Below are positions 15,775-22,396 of a stretch of 23,788 bases of DNA, one piece after another (positions within the stretch are counted from its first letter, which is position 1; each line of letters starts with the position of its first letter). Source of the stretch: a virus; the IMG/VR virus record IMGVR_UViG_3300036399_000685, positions 1-23,788 of that record; one strand, given 5' to 3'. The position numbers and the translations under genes are program-made. The notes below the pieces were generated by a model that saw only the letters and a program-made list of their open reading frames with translations, was not told where the DNA came from and did no database searches.

Positions 15775-17468
15775 ATTTTACTTACTATATAATTTCCAAT
15801 AACTAAATAATCCATATCACAATTATTAAATGTTTTAACTGCGGTAGCAGGGTCATTAACCATAGTTTGACCTCTCAAATTGAAAGATGTATTTAGTAAA
15901 ATTGGTGTTCCTGTTATTTTTTCAAATTCTTTTAATAAACTATAATATAAGGGATTTTGTTCATTTGTTACAGTCTGTATTCTAGCACTATTATCAACAT
16001 GCGTTACTGATGGAATTGATGTTTCTGAAATAACCTGAACTACTTGATTCATATACGGAACATCTTCTTCCGATTTAAAATAATTTTGATAATCTTCATG
16101 TGTTACTGATGGAGCAAATGGTCTAAACATTTCTCTCTTTTTGACAACCTTATTAATTCTATCTCTTACATCTGATAAATGTGGATTAGCTAATATAGAA
16201 CGATTACCTAATGCTCTTGCACCAAATTCGGTTCTACCTTGAAACCAACCAATTATATTTCCTTCTTTAATTAAATTGGCAGTTTTACTTAATAATGTAT
16301 CAGTATTTTTATAGTATTTGAAAGATATATCTCCTATCCCATCTATAATATTTAATACATATTCTTTACTAAATTCGGGTCCTAAATATGGAGATTGATT
16401 ATCACCACCTTTTACTTTAGGATTTCCAATTACATCATGCCATACATATAAACAGGCTCCAATTGCAGAACCCGCATCAGATGGTGAGTAGGGAATCCAT
16501 ACATTCTTAATACCACAATGTTTTTTTATTTTACCATTAGCAGTTCCATTATACGCGCATCCTCCTCCTAATACTAAATTTGAATTATCAGAATAACTAC
16601 ATGAGTTATTAATGATGTAATATAAACACCGCTCATACCACCTTTGTAAAGCAGCTGCTAAATCCATGTGATGTTGTTCTAATTTAGATTCAGGTTCGCG
16701 TGGTTCAAATCCTATCAGTTTAATTAAATCCAATGTAAACATATCTGTATTAGAATATTCCCATGTGAAATACTTCTGATTTATATTAATTAAATTAACT
16801 GTATCCAACGATACGAATGTATCAAATAATTCGTTATATTTTGAAGAATCTCCGTATGGGGCCAAACCCATTACTTTATACTCACCACTATTTGGTTTAA
16901 ATCCTAAATATGAAGTTATAGTTGAATATACTAACCCCAATGAATTTGGGAATTTTACTGTTTTAATTTCATTAATACCATTTGAATTACATTCCGCAAT
17001 TGAGATAGTATCCCATTCACCGACTCCATCAATTGAAATTCCAATAGCTTCATCAAACGGTGATGTGTAAAAAGATAAAGCTAAATGAGATAAATGATGT
17101 TTTGTAAATGTAATTACACTATCATACCCAATAGTATCTTTTATATATTGTTTTAAATTTCCCTCTGTTGCTTTAAATTCTTTTTTAAATTTATTCCAAG
17201 TTTTGAAATATTTAATCCATCTTTTTCCTAATGTTTTACTAACTCTGTCATATTTGATATTTGGTACTTCATACCAACAAAGGATATCAACTTCATCTAT
17301 TGTAATTTGAGCGTGTGATAAACATGCTTCTATAGCTTTTAATGGAAACGAATTATCATGTTTTATACCAGATAATTTTTCTTCTTCTATTGCAAATACT
17401 ACCTTACCATCTATAAGCAATGCAGCTGCTGAATCGTGGTAAAATGCGGATATTCCTAATTGAATCAT
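15771..17468 (-). CDS. Carbamoyltransferase of the NodU/TobZ family, 565 aa
   Basis: The protein has the full two-domain layout. The N-terminal Kae1-like half begins LGISAFYHDSAAALL (4-18), with KHHLSH (123-128) for metal binding, a nucleotide-site strand SIDGVGEWDT (145-154) and GGGCAYNGTANG (301-312). The C-terminal domain has GRTEFGARALGNRSIL (411-426), RPFAPS (449-454) and LLNTSFN (524-530). Known members use carbamoyl phosphate and ATP to carbamoylate hydroxyls of sugars such as Nod factors and tobramycin. Phage relatives have also been linked to making 5-carbamoyloxymethylcytosine from hydroxymethylcytosine. Length and motifs look intact. It lies four bases after the gp55-like gene and overlaps the SGNH gene by ATGA. 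No hydroxymethylase is seen in this window, so sugar and DNA targets both remain open. Confidence 0.92.
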   Translation of the reverse strand: MIQLGISAFYHDSAAALLIDGKVVFAIEEEKLSGIKHDNSFPLKAIEACLSHAQITIDEVDILCWYEVPNIKYDRVSKTLGKRWIKYFKTWNKFKKEFKATEGNLKQYIKDTIGYDSVITFTKHHLSHLALSFYTSPFDEAIGISIDGVGEWDTISIAECNSNGINEIKTVKFPNSLGLVYSTITSYLGFKPNSGEYKVMGLAPYGDSSKYNELFDTFVSLDTVNLININQKYFTWEYSNTDMFTLDLIKLIGFEPREPESKLEQHHMDLAAALQRWYERCLYYIINNSCSYSDNSNLVLGGGCAYNGTANGKIKKHCGIKNVWIPYSPSDAGSAIGACLYVWHDVIGNPKVKGGDNQSPYLGPEFSKEYVLNIIDGIGDISFKYYKNTDTLLSKTANLIKEGNIIGWFQGRTEFGARALGNRSILANPHLSDVRDRINKVVKKREMFRPFAPSVTHEDYQNYFKSEEDVPYMNQVVQVISETSIPSVTHVDNSARIQTVTNEQNPLYYSLLKEFEKITGTPILLNTSFNLRGQTMVNDPATAVKTFNNCDMDYLVIGNYIVSKI

Positions 17469-17472
17469 AATA

Positions 17473-18162
17473 TTAAATTTTTATATCACCATCTCTTTCA
17501 AACTCATTATATAGTTCCATTTGTCTTTCTCTCATCTTATTAACAACTTTAGTAATATAATGAGTTGGGTGACCGGTCATCTCTCTAATAAGTAGATAAA
17601 GAGATTTTTTATTGAAATTTTCTATGTATTCTGCTCTTCTAAATAATTCTAAAACCGAATCTGCTATTTGTAAATCTCGTTTTTTAGGAAAGAAATTTTC
17701 TAAATGTTTATCCCAATAATTCAACATTACTACATTAAAAGTTCTATGGTCATCATTACGGACTTCTTCTGTAAAATTATTTTCAGTATCCCAATGGTCT
17801 GGCATTGCAGACATTATATCTGTATCTTTATATCTTTTATAATTTGCGTTGTTATTTAAAATCAAATAGTTTCTCGCAACAATTGTGAAATAAGAAAAGG
17901 CTTTACCTTTTCCATTTTTATACATGTGAATTTTTTCAATCATAAAAGCAACAACTTCACACATCACATCTTGTGGGTCATCATCAAAATATGAAAACTT
18001 CCATTTGTTGTAAACTATTTCTGCTAGTTTATCAAATGCAGGCTTAATTCTATCTCTATATAATAAATCTTTAATACGTTGATTATCCGATAGATTGTAT
18101 TCTATAATTGCGTCTTCAGTATCTTTTGTGAAGTATTGTTTACTTTTTGCTTTTCTTGGCAT
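17473..18162 (-). CDS. 55: gp55-like late-transcription sigma factor, 229 aa
   Basis: Sequence features match the gp55 family. An N-terminal YFTKDTEDAIIEYNLSDN (10-27) leads into a region 2-like helix set, with GKGKAFSYFTIVARNYLI (84-101), the RNA polymerase and -10 binding core of sigma-70-type factors. A C-terminal part of ~110 residues contains basic helices. T4 gp55 is 185 aa, so this one is somewhat longer. gp55 replaces host sigma on core polymerase and directs transcription from late promoters that have only a -10-type box, aided by the sliding clamp and gp33. The gene lies between an 80-residue membrane protein (one base gap) and the carbamoyltransferase (four bases). It is the natural candidate to read the TATATTTA-containing sites upstream of the tail genes. 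Confidence 0.8.
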   Translation of the reverse strand: MPRKAKSKQYFTKDTEDAIIEYNLSDNQRIKDLLYRDRIKPAFDKLAEIVYNKWKFSYFDDDPQDVMCEVVAFMIEKIHMYKNGKGKAFSYFTIVARNYLILNNNANYKRYKDTDIMSAMPDHWDTENNFTEEVRNDDHRTFNVVMLNYWDKHLENFFPKKRDLQIADSVLELFRRAEYIENFNKKSLYLLIREMTGHPTHYITKVVNKMRERQMELYNEFERDGDIKI

Positions 18163-18163
18163 T

Positions 18164-18406
18164 TTAATTAAATTGTTTGAATCTTTCGATAGTTTCTTTT
18201 ATTTGATAAAATATAGAACCTACTTCATCATCCTTCTCAAACATTTGACGATTATCAATCTGTCTCAATGCCTCCAGTAATGCTTGGTTTCTTTGAGTTT
18301 CTTTTTCTATAAACTCTTCGTATTTTTCTAATTTTGTTAAAAGATTCCTAACTATATATAATGCAGTTAAGAATAGTACAATTATTATTCCTAATAAAAT
18401 TTCCAT
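18164..18406 (-). CDS. Small membrane-anchored coiled-coil protein, 80 aa
   Basis: Residues 2-22 (EILLGIIIVLFLTALYIV) form one clear transmembrane segment at the N-terminus. It is followed by a basic residue and an amphipathic helix rich in Glu, Lys and Gln (about 26-55), then a short acidic link (EKDDEVGSIF) and a final helix. The likely topology has a short outer N-terminus and a cytoplasmic coiled coil, though orientation is a guess. It lies one base from the gp55-like gene and one base from peptide deformylase. Small genes of this look occur in many T4-like phages, but no function is known to me. Confidence 0.7.
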   Translation of the reverse strand: MEILLGIIIVLFLTALYIVRNLLTKLEKYEEFIEKETQRNQALLEALRQIDNRQMFEKDDEVGSIFYQIKETIERFKQFN

Positions 18407-18407
18407 A

Positions 18408-19055
18408 TTAAACTATTTCGTATCCTTTTAAAAAATAATCATTTGCTTTTTTGTATTTAACCTCAACTAATTCACCTGTTGGTGATTTCATTACAATTTT
18501 GTCATTTCTACCATAATTGTTTTTCTTTGTGATAGTTGTGGAATAAATTCTATCTTTAATAGTTATCCCATCTAAATGGTCAATTTCATGTTGTACAATA
18601 ACTGTCATCATTGTTTCCATTGAAACTCTTTCATCTACTTTATCTCCTTCTGGATTAATTTCAAATTCTAATTCTCCCAAATTATCAGTTTGAACTTTAA
18701 TTTTACAAGACCTAATAGTTCGTAATGGTTTTTCAATTGTTTTTGGAATAGATAAACATCCTTCATAAAAAAGAAACCCTTCTTTAGACCGGTCTGTAAT
18801 AACTGGATTTACTAAAAATAGTTCTCTACTATCTTCTTCATCACCAAATTTAATATAACAGGCTCTTTTTTTAATTCCTAATTGAGTTGCCGAAATACCT
18901 AAACCTGGATAATTTTTTAATCCATCTTTCAAAGTTTGTTCTAATTCATCCGCTTCAATAGCAGTAAATTCTGTTTTGGGAACGCGTGTTAACAAAAACT
19001 CGCTAAATTCGTTAGATTGTAATCCGTTTGATGCTTTGTCTGTAATTAATTTCAT
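18408..19055 (-). CDS. def: Peptide deformylase, 215 aa
   Basis: All three family motifs are present: GLGISATQ (51-58), EGCLS (98-102) and QHEIDH (155-160). Cys100, His156 and His160 bind the metal and Glu157 is the catalytic residue. The enzyme removes formyl groups from N-terminal Met of nascent proteins. Phage-encoded deformylases are well known in marine T4-like phages. Compared with E. coli (169 aa) this protein has extra residues between motifs 2 and 3 (about 130-150). It also has a ~50-residue C-terminal extension, including SPTGELVEVKYKKANDYFLK (to ~209), that looks like a separate small module. It lies in a close-packed cluster between the DUF2061 gene and the 80-residue gene. The start at 19055 has an A-rich leader. 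Confidence 0.93.
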   Translation of the reverse strand: MKLITDKASNGLQSNEFSEFLLTRVPKTEFTAIEADELEQTLKDGLKNYPGLGISATQLGIKKRACYIKFGDEEDSRELFLVNPVITDRSKEGFLFYEGCLSIPKTIEKPLRTIRSCKIKVQTDNLGELEFEINPEGDKVDERVSMETMMTVIVQHEIDHLDGITIKDRIYSTTITKKNNYGRNDKIVMKSPTGELVEVKYKKANDYFLKGYEIV

Positions 19056-19059
19056 ATTT

Positions 19060-19272
19060 TTATTTATTTTTTAATCCGTATTTTATAAATTTATACCATA
19101 CTCTTTCATGAATATAATATTGAACTGGTTTATACACTAATTCTACAACTCCAAATGCAGCTCCTATCTGAATTGAACCACTTATCCACCACATTATTAA
19201 AAACCCTATGATGGTACTTAAAACACGATATGAGATGGCTTTAGCAATATGTCTTTTACGCTCTACTATCAT
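19060..19272 (-). CDS. DUF2061 family membrane protein, 70 aa
   Basis: The compact sequence matches the DUF2061 pattern: a basic N-terminus (VERKRHIAKAISYRVLST), a first hydrophobic segment about 20-33 (IIGFLIMWWISGS), a second about 36-52 (GAAFGVVELVYKPVQYY), then IHERVWYKFIKYG. The family has two transmembrane helices and an unknown function; members occur in bacteria and in some large phages. The start overlaps the oxygenase stop by four bases (ATGA), and peptide deformylase follows four bases after its stop. It may alter the host membrane, but nothing in the sequence specifies how. Confidence 0.85.
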   Translation of the reverse strand: MIVERKRHIAKAISYRVLSTIIGFLIMWWISGSIQIGAAFGVVELVYKPVQYYIHERVWYKFIKYGLKNK

Positions 19273-19790
19273 ATTAATGTTTTATTTATTTTTTTATTAA
19301 AATCATAAAAAAATACCATACTATATCGTTCACCTTCTAAAACAGGATTTACTCTATGTTTAATGGTTTTATCGGTTATAATACTTAAATATTTTTTTGG
19401 TTTTAATTTTTCTTTCTTTTTATTTTCCGGTTCAATATATTCATATTCTCCTCCTGTAAATTCATCATTTAGATACATTAGAAATGTTATATCCGATGCG
19501 TCTTGGTGAAATTCATCGTTTCTATTCGTTTGGTTTGTTATTTTATTAATCCAAGCCATTTGAAACGTAATTTTAGTTTTTAGTTTTTCATTTAAGTAAT
19601 TATTTATCTTTATAATAATTGATTTCATATCTTCATCAACATTTGAGATATATTGTCTTACATAATAGTTTCTAGATTTTCCACTTAATTCAGTAGGAGT
19701 ATCATCAACTTTAAACGATACACATCTTTTTTTTAAAATTTTTTTTTCTTTTAAACTAAATAAATTTATATTATCTTCTATTAGTATCAT
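19269..19790 (-). CDS. 2OG-Fe(II) oxygenase (prolyl 4-hydroxylase-like), 173 aa
   Basis: The iron site HxD is EFHQDASD, with His95 and Asp97. The distal His is His145 in IKHRVNPVLEGERY, and Arg155 is the expected 2-oxoglutarate ligand. The phrase FTGGEYEY (111-118) is typical of the prolyl hydroxylase-type fold. All four key residues are therefore present, and activity is likely. The substrate cannot be read from the sequence; protein, nucleic-acid or small-molecule hydroxylation are all known in the superfamily. Such genes are common in T4-like cyanophages. It is very AT-rich, far more than the nucleotidyltransferase and UvsE genes just upstream. It overlaps the nucleotidyltransferase stop by one base and the DUF2061 start by four bases. 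Confidence 0.85.
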   Translation of the reverse strand: MILIEDNINLFSLKEKKILKKRCVSFKVDDTPTELSGKSRNYYVRQYISNVDEDMKSIIIKINNYLNEKLKTKITFQMAWINKITNQTNRNDEFHQDASDITFLMYLNDEFTGGEYEYIEPENKKKEKLKPKKYLSIITDKTIKHRVNPVLEGERYSMVFFYDFNKKINKTLI

Positions 19791-20167
19791 TATCCTTTGG
19801 TTTCATCATAGGTAATAGTTCCATTTGGTGTCATACGGCCTGTTCTAATAGCAGTTCCACTAATTGCTGCTACATCGGTTGGTGGTTCATGATATATTAC
19901 ATCATATCCTACACCTCTACCATAGTTTACTGATTCAATATCAGGAATAATAGATATATGAATTTGATTCCAATTTTCTTGAAAGAATGGTTCTTTTGTT
20001 AATTCAATCATTACCTGTTGGGCAGTTTTTGGGTTGTTTTCATCTACATCCACATCTCTAATTGCCACCCAAACATTCTTTCCCTTTTCAAGTTGTTGAT
20101 TGATTAACCATTCATGTCCTTTGTGCCAATTCTGCCATCTTCCGATGTATAGTGCGTACTTTTTCAT
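19790..20167 (-). CDS. HxGH nucleotidyltransferase (cytidylyltransferase/NMNAT-like), 125 aa
   Basis: The N-terminus has a full HxGH signature, GRWQNWHKGH (9-18), and the C-terminus the ISGTAIR element (102-108) equivalent to ISxTxxR, which binds the nucleotide triphosphate. The strand after it (NVWVAIRDVDV, about 31-41) fits the Rossmann-like nucleotidyltransferase fold. Members attach AMP or CMP to phosphorylated substrates such as NMN, phosphopantetheine or glycerol phosphate. At 125 aa it is shorter than typical NadM/NMNAT, so the substrate is left open. It shares four bases with the UvsE stop and one with the oxygenase start. Its GC content is similar to UvsE, so the two may have moved together. 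Confidence 0.82.
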   Translation of the reverse strand: MKKYALYIGRWQNWHKGHEWLINQQLEKGKNVWVAIRDVDVDENNPKTAQQVMIELTKEPFFQENWNQIHISIIPDIESVNYGRGVGYDVIYHEPPTDVAAISGTAIRTGRMTPNGTITYDETKG

Positions 20168-21063
20168 AACATTGTTTTTATAAATGGTAATATTGCTAAT
20201 TCTTTTCCTTTTGCTTCAACCATAATGTCCACATCCAACTCGTATGTATTGGGGAGGGCATTAATATACACCGAATGGGCTTGTGGTTTTTCTTTTGGAT
20301 TGTTTTCATGTAATGCTTTAGATTCTGAATAGTGAACTTCTTGTGTAATACTTTTTGGCCAAGTTGTGGCAGCAAGTTTAAGAGCTTCTTCTTCGGTTAA
20401 CCCACCTGTGCAAAATTGATGGTGATGATAGTCAAATACAATAGGAATACCTGTTCGTTCGTAGATATACATCAAATCTTTTACTGAATACATAGAAGCC
20501 TTATCATCATTCTCCAATGTCAATCGTTTTTGTACGCTTGGAGAGAGTCTTTTGAAGTTTGTAATCAATCTATCCATTGCCGCTTGTTTATCTCCGTAGA
20601 CCCCATTACAATGGATATTAATATTGTTATAATGGGTTTTAGATAACCCCATCATATCAAATATCTTACCATGTAATTCTAAATCAGCAAAAGTTTTCTG
20701 AATAACTTCTTCGTTAGGGGAAGGTAACACATTAAATGGACCAGGATGAGAATTAATACGGATATTATGGAATTTAGCGTAATCACCTGCTTTCTTTAGC
20801 TCCGATTTAATCTCTGTGTAATCTTTGAGTTGAGTTAAATCCAATGCATCACCCCACGGAATAATAGCGGATGATAAACGAAAAAAATTGATATTATGGA
20901 TACGATTCCATTCCAATATCTTAATAATATCTTTGGCATTTGCTAACGCCAACTCCGAAACGTAATCCAAGCCTTTGGCATTGAATGTTTTCTTCACCAT
21001 TGAACGATTTGTGGTAACCTTGTTACCCATCGACATATTAATACACGCATATCCTATATTCAT
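20164..21063 (-). CDS. uvsE: UV damage endonuclease UvsE (UVDE family), 299 aa
   Basis: The conserved opening IGYACIN (3-9) and the TIM-barrel metal-site segments are all present: RLSSAIIPWGD (62-72), HPGPFNVL (106-113), the His in NIHCNG (149-154), LENDD (183-187), VFDYHHH (209-215), VHYSES (243-248), AHS (262-264) and DVDIMVEAKGKE (277-288). The enzyme nicks DNA 5' to cyclobutane dimers and other lesions in an excision-repair route independent of UvrABC. The length is typical and no catalytic residue seems missing. GC content is visibly higher than in the AT-rich neighbours. The -10-like element ends four bases before the ATG, so the message may be nearly leaderless. The annotated start matches the family N-terminus. 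Confidence 0.95.
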   Translation of the reverse strand: MNIGYACINMSMGNKVTTNRSMVKKTFNAKGLDYVSELALANAKDIIKILEWNRIHNINFFRLSSAIIPWGDALDLTQLKDYTEIKSELKKAGDYAKFHNIRINSHPGPFNVLPSPNEEVIQKTFADLELHGKIFDMMGLSKTHYNNINIHCNGVYGDKQAAMDRLITNFKRLSPSVQKRLTLENDDKASMYSVKDLMYIYERTGIPIVFDYHHHQFCTGGLTEEEALKLAATTWPKSITQEVHYSESKALHENNPKEKPQAHSVYINALPNTYELDVDIMVEAKGKELAILPFIKTML

Positions 21064-21067
21064 ACTT

Positions 21068-21098
21068 TAAATATAAGAAAAATATTTCGTATTTACAA
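21068..21098 (-). promoter_or_regulatory. Promoter-like element before uvsE
   Basis: On the minus strand the gap reads TTG (21096-21098), 20 bases, then TATATTTA (21068-21075), close to the Bacteroidota TTTG/TAnnTTTG pair at normal spacing. The segment AAATATTTTTCT just before the core is shared with two other gaps (22374-22393 and 23588-23607). The core ends only four bases from the ATG, implying a very short or absent 5' leader. Prediction from sequence only. Confidence 0.5.
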
Positions 21099-21102
21099 GC
21101 GG

Positions 21103-22143
21103 TTAGTAAGTTTTGATGTTTTCTTCTTCGTTACGGAATTTAGCCAAATCCCTAACACTTCCTTTTTTGGTGTTTAACCAATAATTTACAGCTTTTGGAT
21201 TATTTATCCACAATTTACGATTATTCCATGGAAATTCTGGATGCATGTATTCTTCCCATTTTAAATTTGAAGTTTCTTCTTCCTCTTCTTGAATTTTTTC
21301 AATGTTAGAAGCAGTTTCGTCAGCTACATCCTCTGTTTTATCACCATAAATTTCATATAACCCCAATTTTTCATCATTTTCTATCATTTCAACCAATTTT
21401 TCTTTTTGTTGGAGTTTTTTGTTAGAAATTAAGCCATTAAATGCAATAATTAGAGCAACTGCGAGAGGGTCGAACACTATTACAATCAAAAATATGAAGA
21501 ATTTTACAACATTTTTCAATTCGATACCAAATGCTTCAGCTACAAATCGAAATCCACCTACTTCCTTCTCTAAATCTAGATTAGCAATCTTAATTTGATT
21601 GATTTTTTCTGTTTCAGTTGCGTTTTCTGCTTGTAAATTAGAAATTTTATCGTTAATTTTACTAATTTCCTTATCTCTAGCATCAAGTGAACGTAATAAA
21701 CGTGAATTTAATGTACCTCCATCAATAATTTTACCTTGATTGGAGTTAAATTCGGTAATTTGAGTAGAAAGTTGAGTAATTTGTTCTGTGTTTTGGTCAA
21801 TTTTTGTTTGATGAACCTCAATTTCTCTATCTACTTGTTGTAATTGGAGTGACTGTGCTTGAAATGCATTAGAAAGGTATCCAAAAATACCCGCGGAAGT
21901 GATTAACATAAGAACTCCTACTGAAATAGTAAGATACCATTTGTTAAATCCACCAATTTCATTCCACTTTTGTTTTAAATATGTGGCAACAACCAATTTA
22001 GCTAACTCCAAAGAGGAAGCCATTACTATAACTGATGTAGATGCTCCCGCAAAGAGAACACCTAAACCAGTTACAGAGAAATAAGCCGCACATCCGGCTA
22101 CAATAATAGCAGATAATCCTACTAATACTTTTAGCCAATTCAT
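21103..22143 (-). CDS. Membrane protein with long coiled coil, 346 aa
   Basis: Residues ~4-23 and ~24-50 form hydrophobic segments (LVGLSAIIVAGCAAYFSVTG onward), about 69-90 a further one (WYLTISVGVLMLITSAGIFG) and 212-237 a last one containing VIVFDPLAVALIIA. Between the last two, about 92-195, is a Gln/Glu/Lys-rich coiled coil (LQQVDREIEVHQTKIDQNTE and onward). The C-terminal ~110 residues are acidic, then Trp-rich (MHPEFPWNNRKLWINNPKAV). The FDPLAVAL phrase and layout recall conserved membrane proteins of T4-like aquatic phages, function unknown. A role at the inner membrane, such as superinfection exclusion or lysis control, is possible but not shown. It follows the 58-residue gene by one base. 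Confidence 0.75.
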   Translation of the reverse strand: MNWLKVLVGLSAIIVAGCAAYFSVTGLGVLFAGASTSVIVMASSLELAKLVVATYLKQKWNEIGGFNKWYLTISVGVLMLITSAGIFGYLSNAFQAQSLQLQQVDREIEVHQTKIDQNTEQITQLSTQITEFNSNQGKIIDGGTLNSRLLRSLDARDKEISKINDKISNLQAENATETEKINQIKIANLDLEKEVGGFRFVAEAFGIELKNVVKFFIFLIVIVFDPLAVALIIAFNGLISNKKLQQKEKLVEMIENDEKLGLYEIYGDKTEDVADETASNIEKIQEEEEETSNLKWEEYMHPEFPWNNRKLWINNPKAVNYWLNTKKGSVRDLAKFRNEEENIKTY

Positions 22144-22144
22144 A

Positions 22145-22321
22145 TTATCGATTGATTCTAGCTAACTCTCCTACACGTTCTATTAATGCTCGGGCGTCTG
22201 CTAATGTAGTATGTGCTTCAGAAGGTGATAAGTTCTGCGCACCTGAAATTCCATTTTGTAAAATTCTCAATTTACCATCAATGGCCTCTAATAAGTTTTT
22301 TATTTTTTCGTCGTATATCAT
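22145..22321 (-). CDS. Small helical protein, 58 aa
   Basis: ATG at 22321 opens a 58-codon frame ending TAA at 22147-22145, one base before the ATG of the 346-residue membrane protein. The translation begins MIYDEKIKNLLEAIDGKLRI, has a Gly/Asn/Ser-containing turn (QNGISGAQNLSPSEAHTTLA) and ends in an amphipathic helix with RALIERVGELARINR. Two helices joined by a turn are likely, perhaps a hairpin. It has no membrane segment. Tight coupling to the membrane protein suggests a partner role. It is preceded by a hairpin and a promoter-like element. The frame and spacing support a real gene; the family is unknown to me. Confidence 0.7.
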   Translation of the reverse strand: MIYDEKIKNLLEAIDGKLRILQNGISGAQNLSPSEAHTTLADARALIERVGELARINR

Positions 22322-22341
22322 ACTAATAAGTATTTTTAAAT

Positions 22342-22371
22342 AAAAAAAGGTGATAAGTTATTCTTACCACC
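22342..22371 (-). terminator. Rho-independent terminator-like hairpin after Hsp20
   Basis: On the minus strand a 9-bp stem (GGTGGTAAG with CTTATCACC, one G-T pair) encloses a five-base AATAA loop and is followed at once by seven T residues. It begins 25 bases after the hsp20 stop and ends 20 bases before the ATG of the 58-residue gene. The structure is textbook for termination of the hsp20 message; it could also act as an attenuator or 5' hairpin of the next unit. Confidence 0.8.
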
Positions 22372-22373
22372 CA

Positions 22374-22393
22374 TAAATATAGAAAAAATATTT
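22374..22393 (-). promoter_or_regulatory. Promoter-like element before the 58-aa gene
   Basis: On the minus strand, AAATATTTTTTCTATATTTA differs from the uvsE element (AAATATTTTTCTTATATTTA) at two positions. It lies directly before the terminator-like hairpin, 52 bases before the ATG at 22321. If it is used, the transcript would begin just before or within the hairpin, a possible control arrangement. Evidence is similarity to two other gaps; activity is not shown. Confidence 0.4.
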
Positions 22394-22396
22394 GAA

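Noticed and set aside
22152-22343. Plus-strand 63-codon frame opposite the 58-aa gene
   Set aside because: The minus-strand frame fits tight spacing to its neighbour and gives a helical protein; the plus frame is isolated and runs through the terminator hairpin.
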